A stretch of DNA of 13,690 bases, taken from Deltaproteobacteria bacterium. GTDB lineage: Bacteria > Desulfobacterota > Desulfobaccia > Desulfobaccales > 0-14-0-80-60-11. Positions 1 through 5,761 of this stretch are shown piece by piece. The notes beneath the pieces were generated by a model. It was not told where the DNA came from, did not search any database, and worked only from the letters and a program-made list of their open reading frames with translations. The stretch lies in assembly GCA_019308625.1 (NCBI GenBank), contig JAFDHU010000045.1, forward strand, positions 1 to 13,690. The letters are read 5' to 3'. The translations under genes were made by a program, and so were the position numbers. How positions within the stretch are numbered: position 1 is the stretch's first letter; each line of letters opens with the position of its first letter.

Positions 1-233
1 TGGACCTGGAAGGGGCCCTGGACAAAGAAGGCTCCCGGACCCGGATGCTTCTGCAAATTCACGATGAACTTTTGTTTGAAGTCCCCCGGGAGGAATTGTC
101 GGCTGTGGCCCAAACAGTGCGCCAGGTGATGGAGGGGGTGGTGGCCCTTAAGGCCCCCTTAGTGGTGGATCTGCGGGCCGGCCGGAATTGGGGGGAGATG
201 TATCCTCTGGAAAAAGCACTTAATTTTCATTAA
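1..233 (+). CDS. polA: DNA polymerase I, C-terminal end (partial)
   Basis: The frame is open from base 3 and ends with TAA at 231-233; the gene enters from the left edge, so only about 76 C-terminal residues are present. They contain LQIHDELLFEVP (His-Asp-Glu codons at 60-68), which is motif C of family A DNA polymerases and carries a catalytic metal-binding Asp. The ending PLVVDLRAGRNWGEMYP matches the PolA C-terminus, where a Gly-x-Asn-Trp motif is typical. The enzyme does replication gap filling and excision repair in the cytoplasm. The in-frame ATG at 45 is an internal Met, not a start. I see no convincing terminator between the stop and 325. Confidence 0.93.
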   Translation, partial: DLEGALDKEGSRTRMLLQIHDELLFEVPREELSAVAQTVRQVMEGVVALKAPLVVDLRAGRNWGEMYPLEKALNFH

Positions 234-324
234 AAAACCAGGGTTCGTGAAGGACGTGGTCTCAAGATAAAGATAAATTCTGCCCCCGAGGGCAAAAAAA
301 ATTAGCCAGAGCGCGTAATTTTGC

Positions 325-353
325 TTGATATTTTGATTACCCGCGATTAAAGT
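325..353 (+). promoter_or_regulatory. sigma70-type promoter for the lipoprotein pair
   Basis: TTGATA at 325-330 (5 of 6 to the -35 consensus) is followed after exactly 17 bases by TAAAGT at 348-353 (4 of 6 to the -10 consensus). Transcription would start near 360, leaving a leader of about 45 bases before the ATG at 407. This is a prediction from base pattern only. Confidence 0.55.
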
Positions 354-406
354 ATGGGCAGCTTTATGAACCCTTAAACCATTCCTTTGAAAAGGGGGGA
401 TAGATG

Positions 407-697
407 ATGAGGAAAGCTTTGGTGAAGAAGGGTTTTGCTTTGGCGATTCTCATGGCGTTTGTTCTGGCCATGGGAGCAGGCTGCTGCGACGTCTGCAAGA
501 AGTACGTAGACGAAGCCAAGATGTATGCCGACCAGGCAGCGGCCTCCGCTTCCAAGGCTGACAGCGCGGCGCGGAACGCGGAGATGGCGGCTGCGGACGC
601 CAAGGCGGCGGCCGATAAGGCTGAAGCCGCAGCTGATCGGGCTGAGGCTGCAGCGGCCAAGGCTGAAGCTTGCCTGATGAAGAAAATGCGGAAGTAG
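407..697 (+). CDS. Lpp/OprI-like Ala-rich lipoprotein, copy 1
   Basis: A 96-residue small exported protein. Residues 1-25 form a signal peptide (MRKALVKKGF, then a hydrophobic stretch) ending in Gly-Ala-Gly before Cys26, the likely lipidated residue; Gly at -3 is weaker than the usual Leu of a lipobox. The mature part is an Ala-rich helix with repeating Ala-Asp/Glu-Lys-Ala units, as in the Lpp/OprI outer-membrane lipoproteins that form coiled coils. It ends CLMKKMRK; the terminal Lys resembles the E. coli Lpp Lys that is bonded to peptidoglycan. Extra Cys residues at 27 and 30 and near the C-terminus are unusual. There are ATGs at 404 and 407. I chose 407 because it gives 7 bases after GGGGGG (394-399) and aligns with copy 2, which starts MRKPFMKKGF. 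It may instead be an unrelated Ala-zipper lipoprotein. Confidence 0.8.
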   Translation: MRKALVKKGFALAILMAFVLAMGAGCCDVCKKYVDEAKMYADQAAASASKADSAARNAEMAAADAKAAADKAEAAADRAEAAAAKAEACLMKKMRK

Positions 698-716
698 GCA
701 CCTGGGTGCAAGAACT

Positions 717-734
717 GGAGAGTATGCTCTCTCC
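717..734 (+). other. hairpin between the two lipoprotein genes
   Basis: GGAGAG (717-722) pairs perfectly with CTCTCC (729-734) around a 6-base loop, between the stop of copy 1 and the Shine-Dalgarno of copy 2. No T-run follows, so it is more likely an mRNA-stability or processing hairpin in a dicistronic transcript than a terminator. Confidence 0.4.
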
Positions 735-749
735 GAAAGGGGGTAATCG

Positions 750-1055
750 ATGAGGAAGCCGTTTATGAAAAAAGGTTTCGCGTTGGCGCTCCTCGCGGTC
801 TTTGCCCTGGTGCTGGGAGGTGCAGGCTGCTGCCAAAAGTACTACGACGAGTGCAAGATGTACATGGAGCAAGCCAAGGCTTCTGCTGATAGGGCCGCTG
901 CTTCTGTGGTGAAGGCGGAAGCTGCCGCTCAGGATGCTAAAGTCCCTGTACCTCGGGCTTCTGCTGCCGCCAACAAGGCGGAAGCGGCTGCCGCCCGGGC
1001 TGAAGACGCGGCGGAAAAATGCTGCGCCATGGTTAAGAAGTATAGGAGAAAGTAA
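750..1055 (+). CDS. Lpp/OprI-like Ala-rich lipoprotein, copy 2
   Basis: A 101-residue paralogue of the gene just upstream, 52 bases after its stop, with its own strong ribosome site (AAAGGGGG, 6 bases before ATG). The signal peptide MRKPFMKKGFALALL leads to Gly-Ala-Gly before Cys27, the predicted lipidated residue. The mature region is Ala-rich helix. It ends MVKKYRRK, close to the TKYRK ending of E. coli Lpp, whose last Lys is cross-linked to peptidoglycan. Unlike copy 1, the helix is broken by Val-Pro-Val-Pro at about residues 66-69, so the coiled coil is probably split in two. It has Cys residues near both ends (27, 28, 35 and a CC pair near residue 91). The matching signal peptides and ribosome sites indicate tandem duplication followed by divergence. 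Confidence 0.8.
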   Translation: MRKPFMKKGFALALLAVFALVLGGAGCCQKYYDECKMYMEQAKASADRAAASVVKAEAAAQDAKVPVPRASAAANKAEAAAARAEDAAEKCCAMVKKYRRK

Positions 1056-1061
1056 TTAGCT

Positions 1062-1081
1062 GATATTTTTTCAAAAATATC
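1062..1081. other. A/T-rich palindrome after copy 2
   Basis: GATATTTTT (1062-1070) and AAAAATATC (1073-1081) form a perfect inverted repeat, starting 6 bases after the copy 2 stop codon. It has no G/C core, so it is a weak terminator at best; it could help 3'-end processing or bind a protein. It sits between two converging transcripts. Confidence 0.35.
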
Positions 1082-1100
1082 CTTAAAACTTTCGGTGCCG

Positions 1101-1144
1101 AAGGTGTGGTCGGAGGTTTAGCTCCCCACACCTTCTGCATTTTT
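1101..1144 (+). terminator. hairpin terminator of the lipoprotein genes
   Basis: AAGGTGTGG (1101-1109) pairs with CCACACCTT (1126-1134). Inside, GGAG (1112-1115) pairs with CTCC (1122-1125), leaving a 2-base bulge and a 6-base loop. A TTTTT run follows at 1140-1144, five bases after the stem, which is acceptable but not ideal. The hairpin overlaps the last codons and stop of the converging L,D-transpeptidase gene (ending at 1118), so coding sequence doubles as terminator. Confidence 0.55.
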
Positions 1145-2038
1145 GGTGACATCTACCGGCATGCCGTGCTGCTCCTCCACCGCCTGCAGAACCTTGCGCA
1201 TGTCCACCATGCCGCTCAGGCCCCGGGTCTCCAGCAGGTCCAGAACATGGAAGATCATGGAACGGATACGGAAATACACGTCCTCATGCACTGAAAGAAA
1301 GATGCGGCCCCGCCGGAAGCCCACCTTGGCCGGCTCATAGATATATTCCACTGTGGCCCCCACCGGCACCAGGCTGAAGAGTTGCTTGATATGCTCCGGA
1401 TACAGCCGGGTGCAGCCGTGGCTCACCAGCCGTCCCACTCCCCAAGGCATGTGGGTGCCGTGGATGGCGTAGTCCCCCCAGGACAGGTTAAGTTTGTACT
1501 TCCCCAGAGGATTATCCTCCCCCGGGGGCATCACCTTCATGCCGTATTTGGCCTGCAGGGACTTGGGGATGTGCCAGGCCGGATTGACTTTCTTCCTCAC
1601 TACCCGGAAGGCTCCGGTGGGGGTTCTGAAGTCCAGCACCCCCTGGCCGATGGGGAAGGTATACACCCGGGTGGCCTTGTTCCGGTAATAATACAGCCGC
1701 ATCTCCCCGGTATTGACGATGATGTCCTTGCCCCGGTTATCCGGCACGATCCACATGGTGGGGATGATGATTTCTGCCCCTGCCGGGGGGATAAAGGGGT
1801 CCCACTGGCGGTACATCACCCCCAGGTCGTTATAGCCCAGGCCGTACTTTCGGGCCACGTCCAGGAGGTTATCCCCCTTTTTGATGACATAGCGCTGGGG
1901 CTCGCCCACCACATTGTAGGCTTCGGGGTCAATTCCCACCCTTTTGGCAGGCAGACGAACCTTAAAGGGACCTGCGGCCTGGACCCCGGAGGCCAGACCC
2001 AGCCAGGCCAGAGCCGCCAGCGCAGCTAATACCCGCAT
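1118..2038 (-). CDS. ErfK/YbiS-like L,D-transpeptidase with LysM
   Basis: A 306-residue periplasmic enzyme. A signal peptide (MRVLAALAALAWLGLASGVQA) is followed by a LysM-like peptidoglycan-binding segment at about 50-94 (YVIKKGDNLLDVARKYG to IIIPT) and a YkuD catalytic domain at about 104-230 with His193 and the signature SHGCTRL (His207, Gly208, catalytic Cys209, Arg211). This LysM-YkuD layout is that of the E. coli ErfK/YbiS/YcfS enzymes, which attach Lpp to peptidoglycan, although YkuD enzymes can also make 3-3 cross-links. An 80-residue C-terminal tail has no domain I recognise. I chose ATG 2038 over 2056: it has AAAGGA 8 bases upstream and starts a clean signal peptide, while 2056 lacks a spaced ribosome site and overlaps mtnA. 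It starts 4 bases after the mtnA stop, so it is probably translationally coupled. It converges on two Lpp-like genes, the likely substrates. Confidence 0.88.
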   Translation of the reverse strand: MRVLAALAALAWLGLASGVQAAGPFKVRLPAKRVGIDPEAYNVVGEPQRYVIKKGDNLLDVARKYGLGYNDLGVMYRQWDPFIPPAGAEIIIPTMWIVPDNRGKDIIVNTGEMRLYYYRNKATRVYTFPIGQGVLDFRTPTGAFRVVRKKVNPAWHIPKSLQAKYGMKVMPPGEDNPLGKYKLNLSWGDYAIHGTHMPWGVGRLVSHGCTRLYPEHIKQLFSLVPVGATVEYIYEPAKVGFRRGRIFLSVHEDVYFRIRSMIFHVLDLLETRGLSGMVDMRKVLQAVEEQHGMPVDVTKNAEGVGS

Positions 2039-2042
2039 GGCC

Positions 2043-3092
2043 TCAATCCTTTGCATCCTTGAGATATTTGATACTGGAGCTCAAGGGCTGCCAGGCAATG
2101 CCCCGCTCGGTGATGATGCCCGTGATCAGCTCCTTGGGGGTGATGTCAAAGGCCAGGTTGAGGACCGGGGTCTCCGCCGGGGCCACCGTTTCACCACGGA
2201 ACCGGATGAGCTCCTCGGCCGGGCGCTCCTCCACCGGAATGAAGTTGCCGTTGGGTAGGGCAAAATCAAAAGTGGACAGGGGAGCTGCCACAAAGAAAGG
2301 TACCCCATGGAATTTGGCCAGCACCGCGAGGCTGTAGGTGCCGATCTTGTTGGCGGTGTCGCCGTTGGCGGCGATGCGGTCCGCGCCCACGATGACTAGA
2401 TTGACCTTCTGTTGCCGCATCAAGGCAGCCGCCGCGCCATCCGGAATCAGGGTGTAAGGGATGCCGATTTTTTCCAGTTCCCAGGTGGTGAGCCGGGCGC
2501 CCTGGAGGAGCGGGCGAGTTTCATCCACCCACACGGAGAAGCGCCGGCCGGCCTCCCAGGCGGCCCTGAGCACCCCCAGGGCCGTACCATAGGCCCCGGT
2601 GGCCAAGGCCCCGGTATTGCAGTGGGTGAGCACCTGGTAGCCGTCCTTGATCAGGGGCCGGCCGTGCTGGGCCAAGTGCCGGTTGATGGTCTCGTCCTCT
2701 TTGAGGATGACCTGGGCCTCGTGCACCAGGTGTTCTTTCAGCGAGGCCACGGACTCTCCAGCATGGGCCTCAGCCACCGCCTGCATGCGCTGCAAGGCCC
2801 AAAACAGGTTAACTGCGGTGGGCCGGGCCTGGGCGATTTCTCGGCAGACGTCGGCGAATCTCTGCCGGAACTCCTCGGGGTCCTCCGTCTCGAGCTCCAG
2901 GGCCCCCAGGGCCGCGCCCATGGCCGCAGCCACCCCGATGGCCGGCGCCCCCCGGATGGTCAGGGTCCGGATGGCCTCAATCATGTCGCGGTAATCGCTG
3001 ATCTCCAGGTAAACCTCTTCCTGAGGCAGCAGACGTTGATCCAGCAGCCTCACCTTGTTGTCGTCCCAGCAGATACTGCAGTAAGGAATCAT
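2043..3092 (-). CDS. mtnA: methylthioribose-1-phosphate isomerase
   Basis: A 349-residue cytoplasmic enzyme of the eIF2B-like sugar-phosphate isomerase family. It converts 5-methylthioribose-1-phosphate to the ribulose form in methionine salvage. Family motifs seen: RGAPAIG (47-53), RPTAVNLFWA (90-99), HCNTGALAT with the catalytic Cys158, and GADRIAANGDTANKIG with the catalytic Asp238, then AAPLSTFD and FDITPKELITGIITERG near the end. The length is typical. It starts 44 bases after the gatB stop and runs into the L,D-transpeptidase gene with a 4-base gap. No other methionine-salvage gene is in the window, so in this organism it may serve a partial pathway for disposal of S-adenosylmethionine by-products such as methylthioadenosine or 5'-deoxyadenosine; that is inference. 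The latter would fit a genome using radical-SAM enzymes. Confidence 0.93.
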   Translation of the reverse strand: MIPYCSICWDDNKVRLLDQRLLPQEEVYLEISDYRDMIEAIRTLTIRGAPAIGVAAAMGAALGALELETEDPEEFRQRFADVCREIAQARPTAVNLFWALQRMQAVAEAHAGESVASLKEHLVHEAQVILKEDETINRHLAQHGRPLIKDGYQVLTHCNTGALATGAYGTALGVLRAAWEAGRRFSVWVDETRPLLQGARLTTWELEKIGIPYTLIPDGAAAALMRQQKVNLVIVGADRIAANGDTANKIGTYSLAVLAKFHGVPFFVAAPLSTFDFALPNGNFIPVEERPAEELIRFRGETVAPAETPVLNLAFDITPKELITGIITERGIAWQPLSSSIKYLKDAKD

Positions 3093-3136
3093 AGGCCTTC
3101 ATCCGTTTTCAGGTTTTTGACTTCTCAGGTTGGCAG

Positions 3137-4567
3137 TTATTCAGCCAGCAGACGCTGGAAAATCTCGTTGGCCAGCCGGGGGTTGGCCTGCCCCCGGGTC
3201 TTTTTCATCAACTGGCCCACAAAAAAGCCCAGGACCTTGGTTTTGCCGGCCCGGAAATCAGCGGCCTCCTTGGGGTGGGCGACGATGATTTCCCGGGCCA
3301 AGGCCTCCAAGGCCTCCACATCGCTGATTTGCACCAGGCCTTTTTCCTGGATGATGGCTTCCGGGTCTTTGCCGGTGGCCACCATCTCGTCGAACACCGT
3401 TTTGGCGATTTTGCCGCTGATGTCGCCCCGCTCCACCAAGGCCAGCAGCCGCCCCAGATGCTGTGGGCTCACCCGCAGCGCCGCAATGCCTGCCTCCTCT
3501 TTTTTCACCTCCCGGAGGAGTTCGCTCATAATCCAGTTGGCCACCTTCTTGGGCTGGGGGAACTCCTTAAGGCAGGCCTCAAAGTAGTCGGCCAGGGCCT
3601 TGTCGCTGGTGAGCACTTCGGCGTCGGCAGCGGGGAGGCCAAAGTCCCTCTGGAAGCGGGCCGCCCGGGCCGCGGGCAGCTCCGGCAGGCTGCGGCGCAG
3701 CTCCTCCAGCCAGGTAGCCTCCACCTTGACCGGGACCAGGTCCGGATCCGGAAAATAGCGGTAGTCGTGGGCCTCCTCCTTGCCCCGCATGGAGAAGGTC
3801 TGGCCTTTGGCCGCGTCCCAAAGGCGGGTTTCCTGGACAATCTCCCGGCCCTCGGAAAGCAGGGCCCGTTGCCGGCGGATTTCATACTCCAGGGCCTGCC
3901 GGAGGAACCGGAAGGAATTCAGGTTCTTGAGCTCGGTCTTGACCCCGAATTCCCGGGAGCCCACCGGCCGAAGGGAGATATTGGCATCGCAGCGCAGCGA
4001 ACCTTCCTCCATGTTGCCGTCGCAGATTTCCAGATACAGCAGGATGTTGCGCAGGGCCTTGAGGTATTCCACCGCCTCCTCCGGGGTCCGGATATCCGGC
4101 TCGCTGACGATTTCAATCAGGGGTACGCCGGTGCGGTTGAAGTCCACAAAGCTCACCGGCCGGGTAGGGCTGTGGATGAGCTTGCCGGCATCCTCCTCCA
4201 GATGGATGCGGGTGATGCCGATGCGCTTGGGGCGGCCGTTGACGGTGATGTCCAGATGCCCGTGTTCCGCCAGGGGCTGCTCATACTGGGAAATCTGGTA
4301 GCCCTTGGGCAGGTCCGGATAAAAATAATTTTTCCGGGCAAACACCGATTCCGGGGCGATGTGGCAGTGGGTGGCCAGGGCCATCTTCAGGGCGAACTCC
4401 AGGGCCCTTTTGTTGAGCACCGGCAGCACCCCGGGCATGCCCAGACACACCGGGCAGGTCTGGGTGTTGGGCGGCGCCCCGAAGGTGGTGGGACAGCCGC
4501 AGAAAATCTTGCTCCGGGTGAGGAGTTGGGCGTGCACCTCCAGACCGATGACCGCTTCGTACTCCAT
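3137..4567 (-). CDS. gatB: Asp/Glu-tRNA(Asn/Gln) amidotransferase subunit B
   Basis: A 476-residue protein of normal family length. It starts MEYEAVIGLEVHAQL, the GatB hallmark, followed by a zinc site with Cys23, Cys25, Cys38 and Cys41 (CGCP and CPVC). YRYFPDPDLVPV sits mid-protein, and a helical YqeY-like tRNA-binding region ends in FFVGQLMKKTRGQANP. GatB binds mischarged Glu-tRNA(Gln) and Asp-tRNA(Asn), phosphorylates the acyl group and amidates it with ammonia channelled from GatA; GatC and GatA are not in the window. The frame is open upstream to 4678, but ATG 4567 has AAAGG 6 bases upstream and matches the family N-terminus; the extra 37 residues look non-coding. The 135-base gap to thiE has no strong promoter that I can see, so co-transcription is possible. 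Confidence 0.95.
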   Translation of the reverse strand: MEYEAVIGLEVHAQLLTRSKIFCGCPTTFGAPPNTQTCPVCLGMPGVLPVLNKRALEFALKMALATHCHIAPESVFARKNYFYPDLPKGYQISQYEQPLAEHGHLDITVNGRPKRIGITRIHLEEDAGKLIHSPTRPVSFVDFNRTGVPLIEIVSEPDIRTPEEAVEYLKALRNILLYLEICDGNMEEGSLRCDANISLRPVGSREFGVKTELKNLNSFRFLRQALEYEIRRQRALLSEGREIVQETRLWDAAKGQTFSMRGKEEAHDYRYFPDPDLVPVKVEATWLEELRRSLPELPAARAARFQRDFGLPAADAEVLTSDKALADYFEACLKEFPQPKKVANWIMSELLREVKKEEAGIAALRVSPQHLGRLLALVERGDISGKIAKTVFDEMVATGKDPEAIIQEKGLVQISDVEALEALAREIIVAHPKEAADFRAGKTKVLGFFVGQLMKKTRGQANPRLANEIFQRLLAE

Positions 4568-4702
4568 GACAAGCCTTTCACTGCCGGAGCCCCTGAACAA
4601 ATAAAGGCCCCGGAACTTTTTCCCAGCATAAAATAAAGCCCTCAGGTAATAAAGGGGGATTTGGCCGGAGGCTAACAAATTTTCCGGCCCACCGGCCAGC
4701 CT

Positions 4703-5362
4703 TTAGGGGGCTGGAGGAAGCCCCGCCCGGATGAGCTCCCGCAGCTCCCGGGCCGCTGCAGCCGGGTCCGGGGCGGCGGTCACCGCGGTGATCACCGCCG
4801 GGTGCCGAGCTCCCCGGGACACCACCTGAGCGATGTTGGCGGCCTTGATGCCGCCCATGGTGGTCCACCGGATGCTGAGCCGCGGGGCGATGCGCTCAAT
4901 TATTTCCGGCCCCAGAGGCACCGCGTCCTCTTTGGTGCCGGTGGGAAAGATGGGGCCGAGGTTGACGTAGCTGGCCCCTGCCTCCTGGGCGGCCAGGGCC
5001 TCTTCCAGGGAATGGGTGGAGGCGCCGATAATCAACTCCGGGGCCACCCGGCGGGCCGCAGCCACCGGCAGGTCGTCCTGCCCCAGGTGCACGCCGTCGG
5101 CCTCGACGGCCAAGGCGATGTCCAGCCGGTCATTGATGATGAGCAGGGCTTCCGCGGCCCGGGTCCGCCGTCGGAACTCCAGAGCCCGCTCATAAAGCTG
5201 CCGCCCGCTCAGCTCCTTTTCCCGGAACTGCACCAGGCGGATGCCCGCGGCCAGGACCTGATCCAGTATTTCCAAAGCGGACCGGCCGGCGCACAGGGCC
5301 TCGGTGATGACCACATAAAGGTCGCTTTGGTCAAACAGGGCCAGGCGCTCGCCGTGAGTCAT
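4703..5362 (-). CDS. thiE: thiamine-phosphate synthase
   Basis: A 219-residue TIM-barrel enzyme that joins hydroxymethylpyrimidine diphosphate and thiazole phosphate to give thiamine phosphate. Motifs seen in order: VQFREK (44-49; many homologues have VQLREK), NDRLDIALAVEADGVHLGQD (77-96), IGASTHS (112-118), YVNLGPIFPTGTK (132-144) and the phosphate-binding TTMGGI. Its ATG overlaps the thiS stop by one base (TGATG), so translation is coupled. The segment GARHPAVITAV replaces the more usual Gly-Val-Ala-Val run, a small oddity. The last residues are Pro/Ala-rich and not conserved. Confidence 0.94.
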   Translation of the reverse strand: MTHGERLALFDQSDLYVVITEALCAGRSALEILDQVLAAGIRLVQFREKELSGRQLYERALEFRRRTRAAEALLIINDRLDIALAVEADGVHLGQDDLPVAAARRVAPELIIGASTHSLEEALAAQEAGASYVNLGPIFPTGTKEDAVPLGPEIIERIAPRLSIRWTTMGGIKAANIAQVVSRGARHPAVITAVTAAPDPAAAARELRELIRAGLPPAP

Positions 5363-5559
5363 CAGCCACCCCCCACGATGCCCACCAGCTCCAGGACGTC
5401 ACCTTCAGACAAAACGGTGTCCTGATACCGGCTGCGGTCCACGATGACCGCGTTGCGCTCCACCACGGTGCGGGCGGGCTCCAGTCCCAGTTCCTCCAAG
5501 AGGCCCAGCACCGTGCAGGCGGCCACCTCCCGGGGCTCACCGTTGATGGTCAGCTTCAT
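5362..5559 (-). CDS. thiS: sulfur carrier protein ThiS
   Basis: A 65-residue ubiquitin-fold protein starting MKLTINGEPREV, with a NAVIVDRSRYQDTVLSEGD core and ending VGIVGGG. The C-terminal Gly-Gly is adenylated by ThiF and converted to a thiocarboxylate, which donates sulfur to ThiG. The length is that of the family. It overlaps thiE by one base. It lies on the far side of a repeat-bearing gap of 183 bases from thiH, where most clusters would be tighter. The ribosome site is unclear: the closest purine run (GGAGGGGGG) ends about 11 bases before the ATG. Confidence 0.92.
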   Translation of the reverse strand: MKLTINGEPREVAACTVLGLLEELGLEPARTVVERNAVIVDRSRYQDTVLSEGDVLELVGIVGGG

Positions 5560-5643
5560 GACCGGGGTGTCCCCCCTCCAGGGTTTTGCTCAGCCGATTG
5601 GTGCGGGGTTCCTTAAAAGGGTTTTTATTCCCCCTCACCCTAA

Positions 5644-5668
5644 CCCTCTCCCCCACAGGGGGAGAGGG
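5644..5668. repeat. REP-like palindrome between thiH and thiS
   Basis: An 11-base arm (CCCTCTCCCCC, 5644-5654) is perfectly inverted at 5658-5668 around ACA, with CCCTCACCCTAA immediately before it. From general knowledge, this sequence style recurs as an extragenic palindrome in many proteobacterial genomes. Neither side has a T-run adjoining the stem, so it is not a textbook terminator, but as RNA it would be very stable and could block exonucleases or dampen expression of the thiS-thiE part of the operon. Confidence 0.6.
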
Positions 5669-5706
5669 AAAAGGTTATATAGTCCGGAATCTCTTTATTT
5701 ATTTTA

Positions 5707-5761
5707 CTGATCACAACTCACTGGTCACTTTCTGTTCACCGTTCACTGTTTACTGATTACT
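5707..5761. repeat. degenerate heptamer tandem repeat
   Basis: About eight 7-base units are seen, the clearest being TTCACCG, TTCACTG, TTTACTG and ATTACTT (5735-5761), preceded by looser CTGATCA, CAACTCA and CTGGTCA units. The repeat overlaps the thiH stop codon (5743-5745) and supplies the last few residues of ThiH. Such drifting heptamer arrays occur in intergenic DNA of many bacteria; the function is unknown. Confidence 0.55.

Noticed and set aside
281..300. Hairpin TGCCC/GGGCA followed by eight A as a polA terminator
   Set aside because: An A-run after the stem on the plus strand is not a terminator, and read on the minus strand the sequence after the stem is not T-rich.
364..872. Minus-strand open frames across the two lipoprotein genes
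   Set aside because: Low-complexity Ala/Ser- or Pro/Arg-rich translations caused by the Ala codon repeats on the plus strand.
4600..4654. Three copies of AATAAAG between gatB and thiE
   Set aside because: Spacing is irregular (32 and 16 bases), the motif is short and A-rich, and chance is a sufficient explanation.
5707..5761. Heptamer array as a small CRISPR
   Set aside because: Units are only 7 bases, directly adjacent with no spacers, and there are no cas genes.
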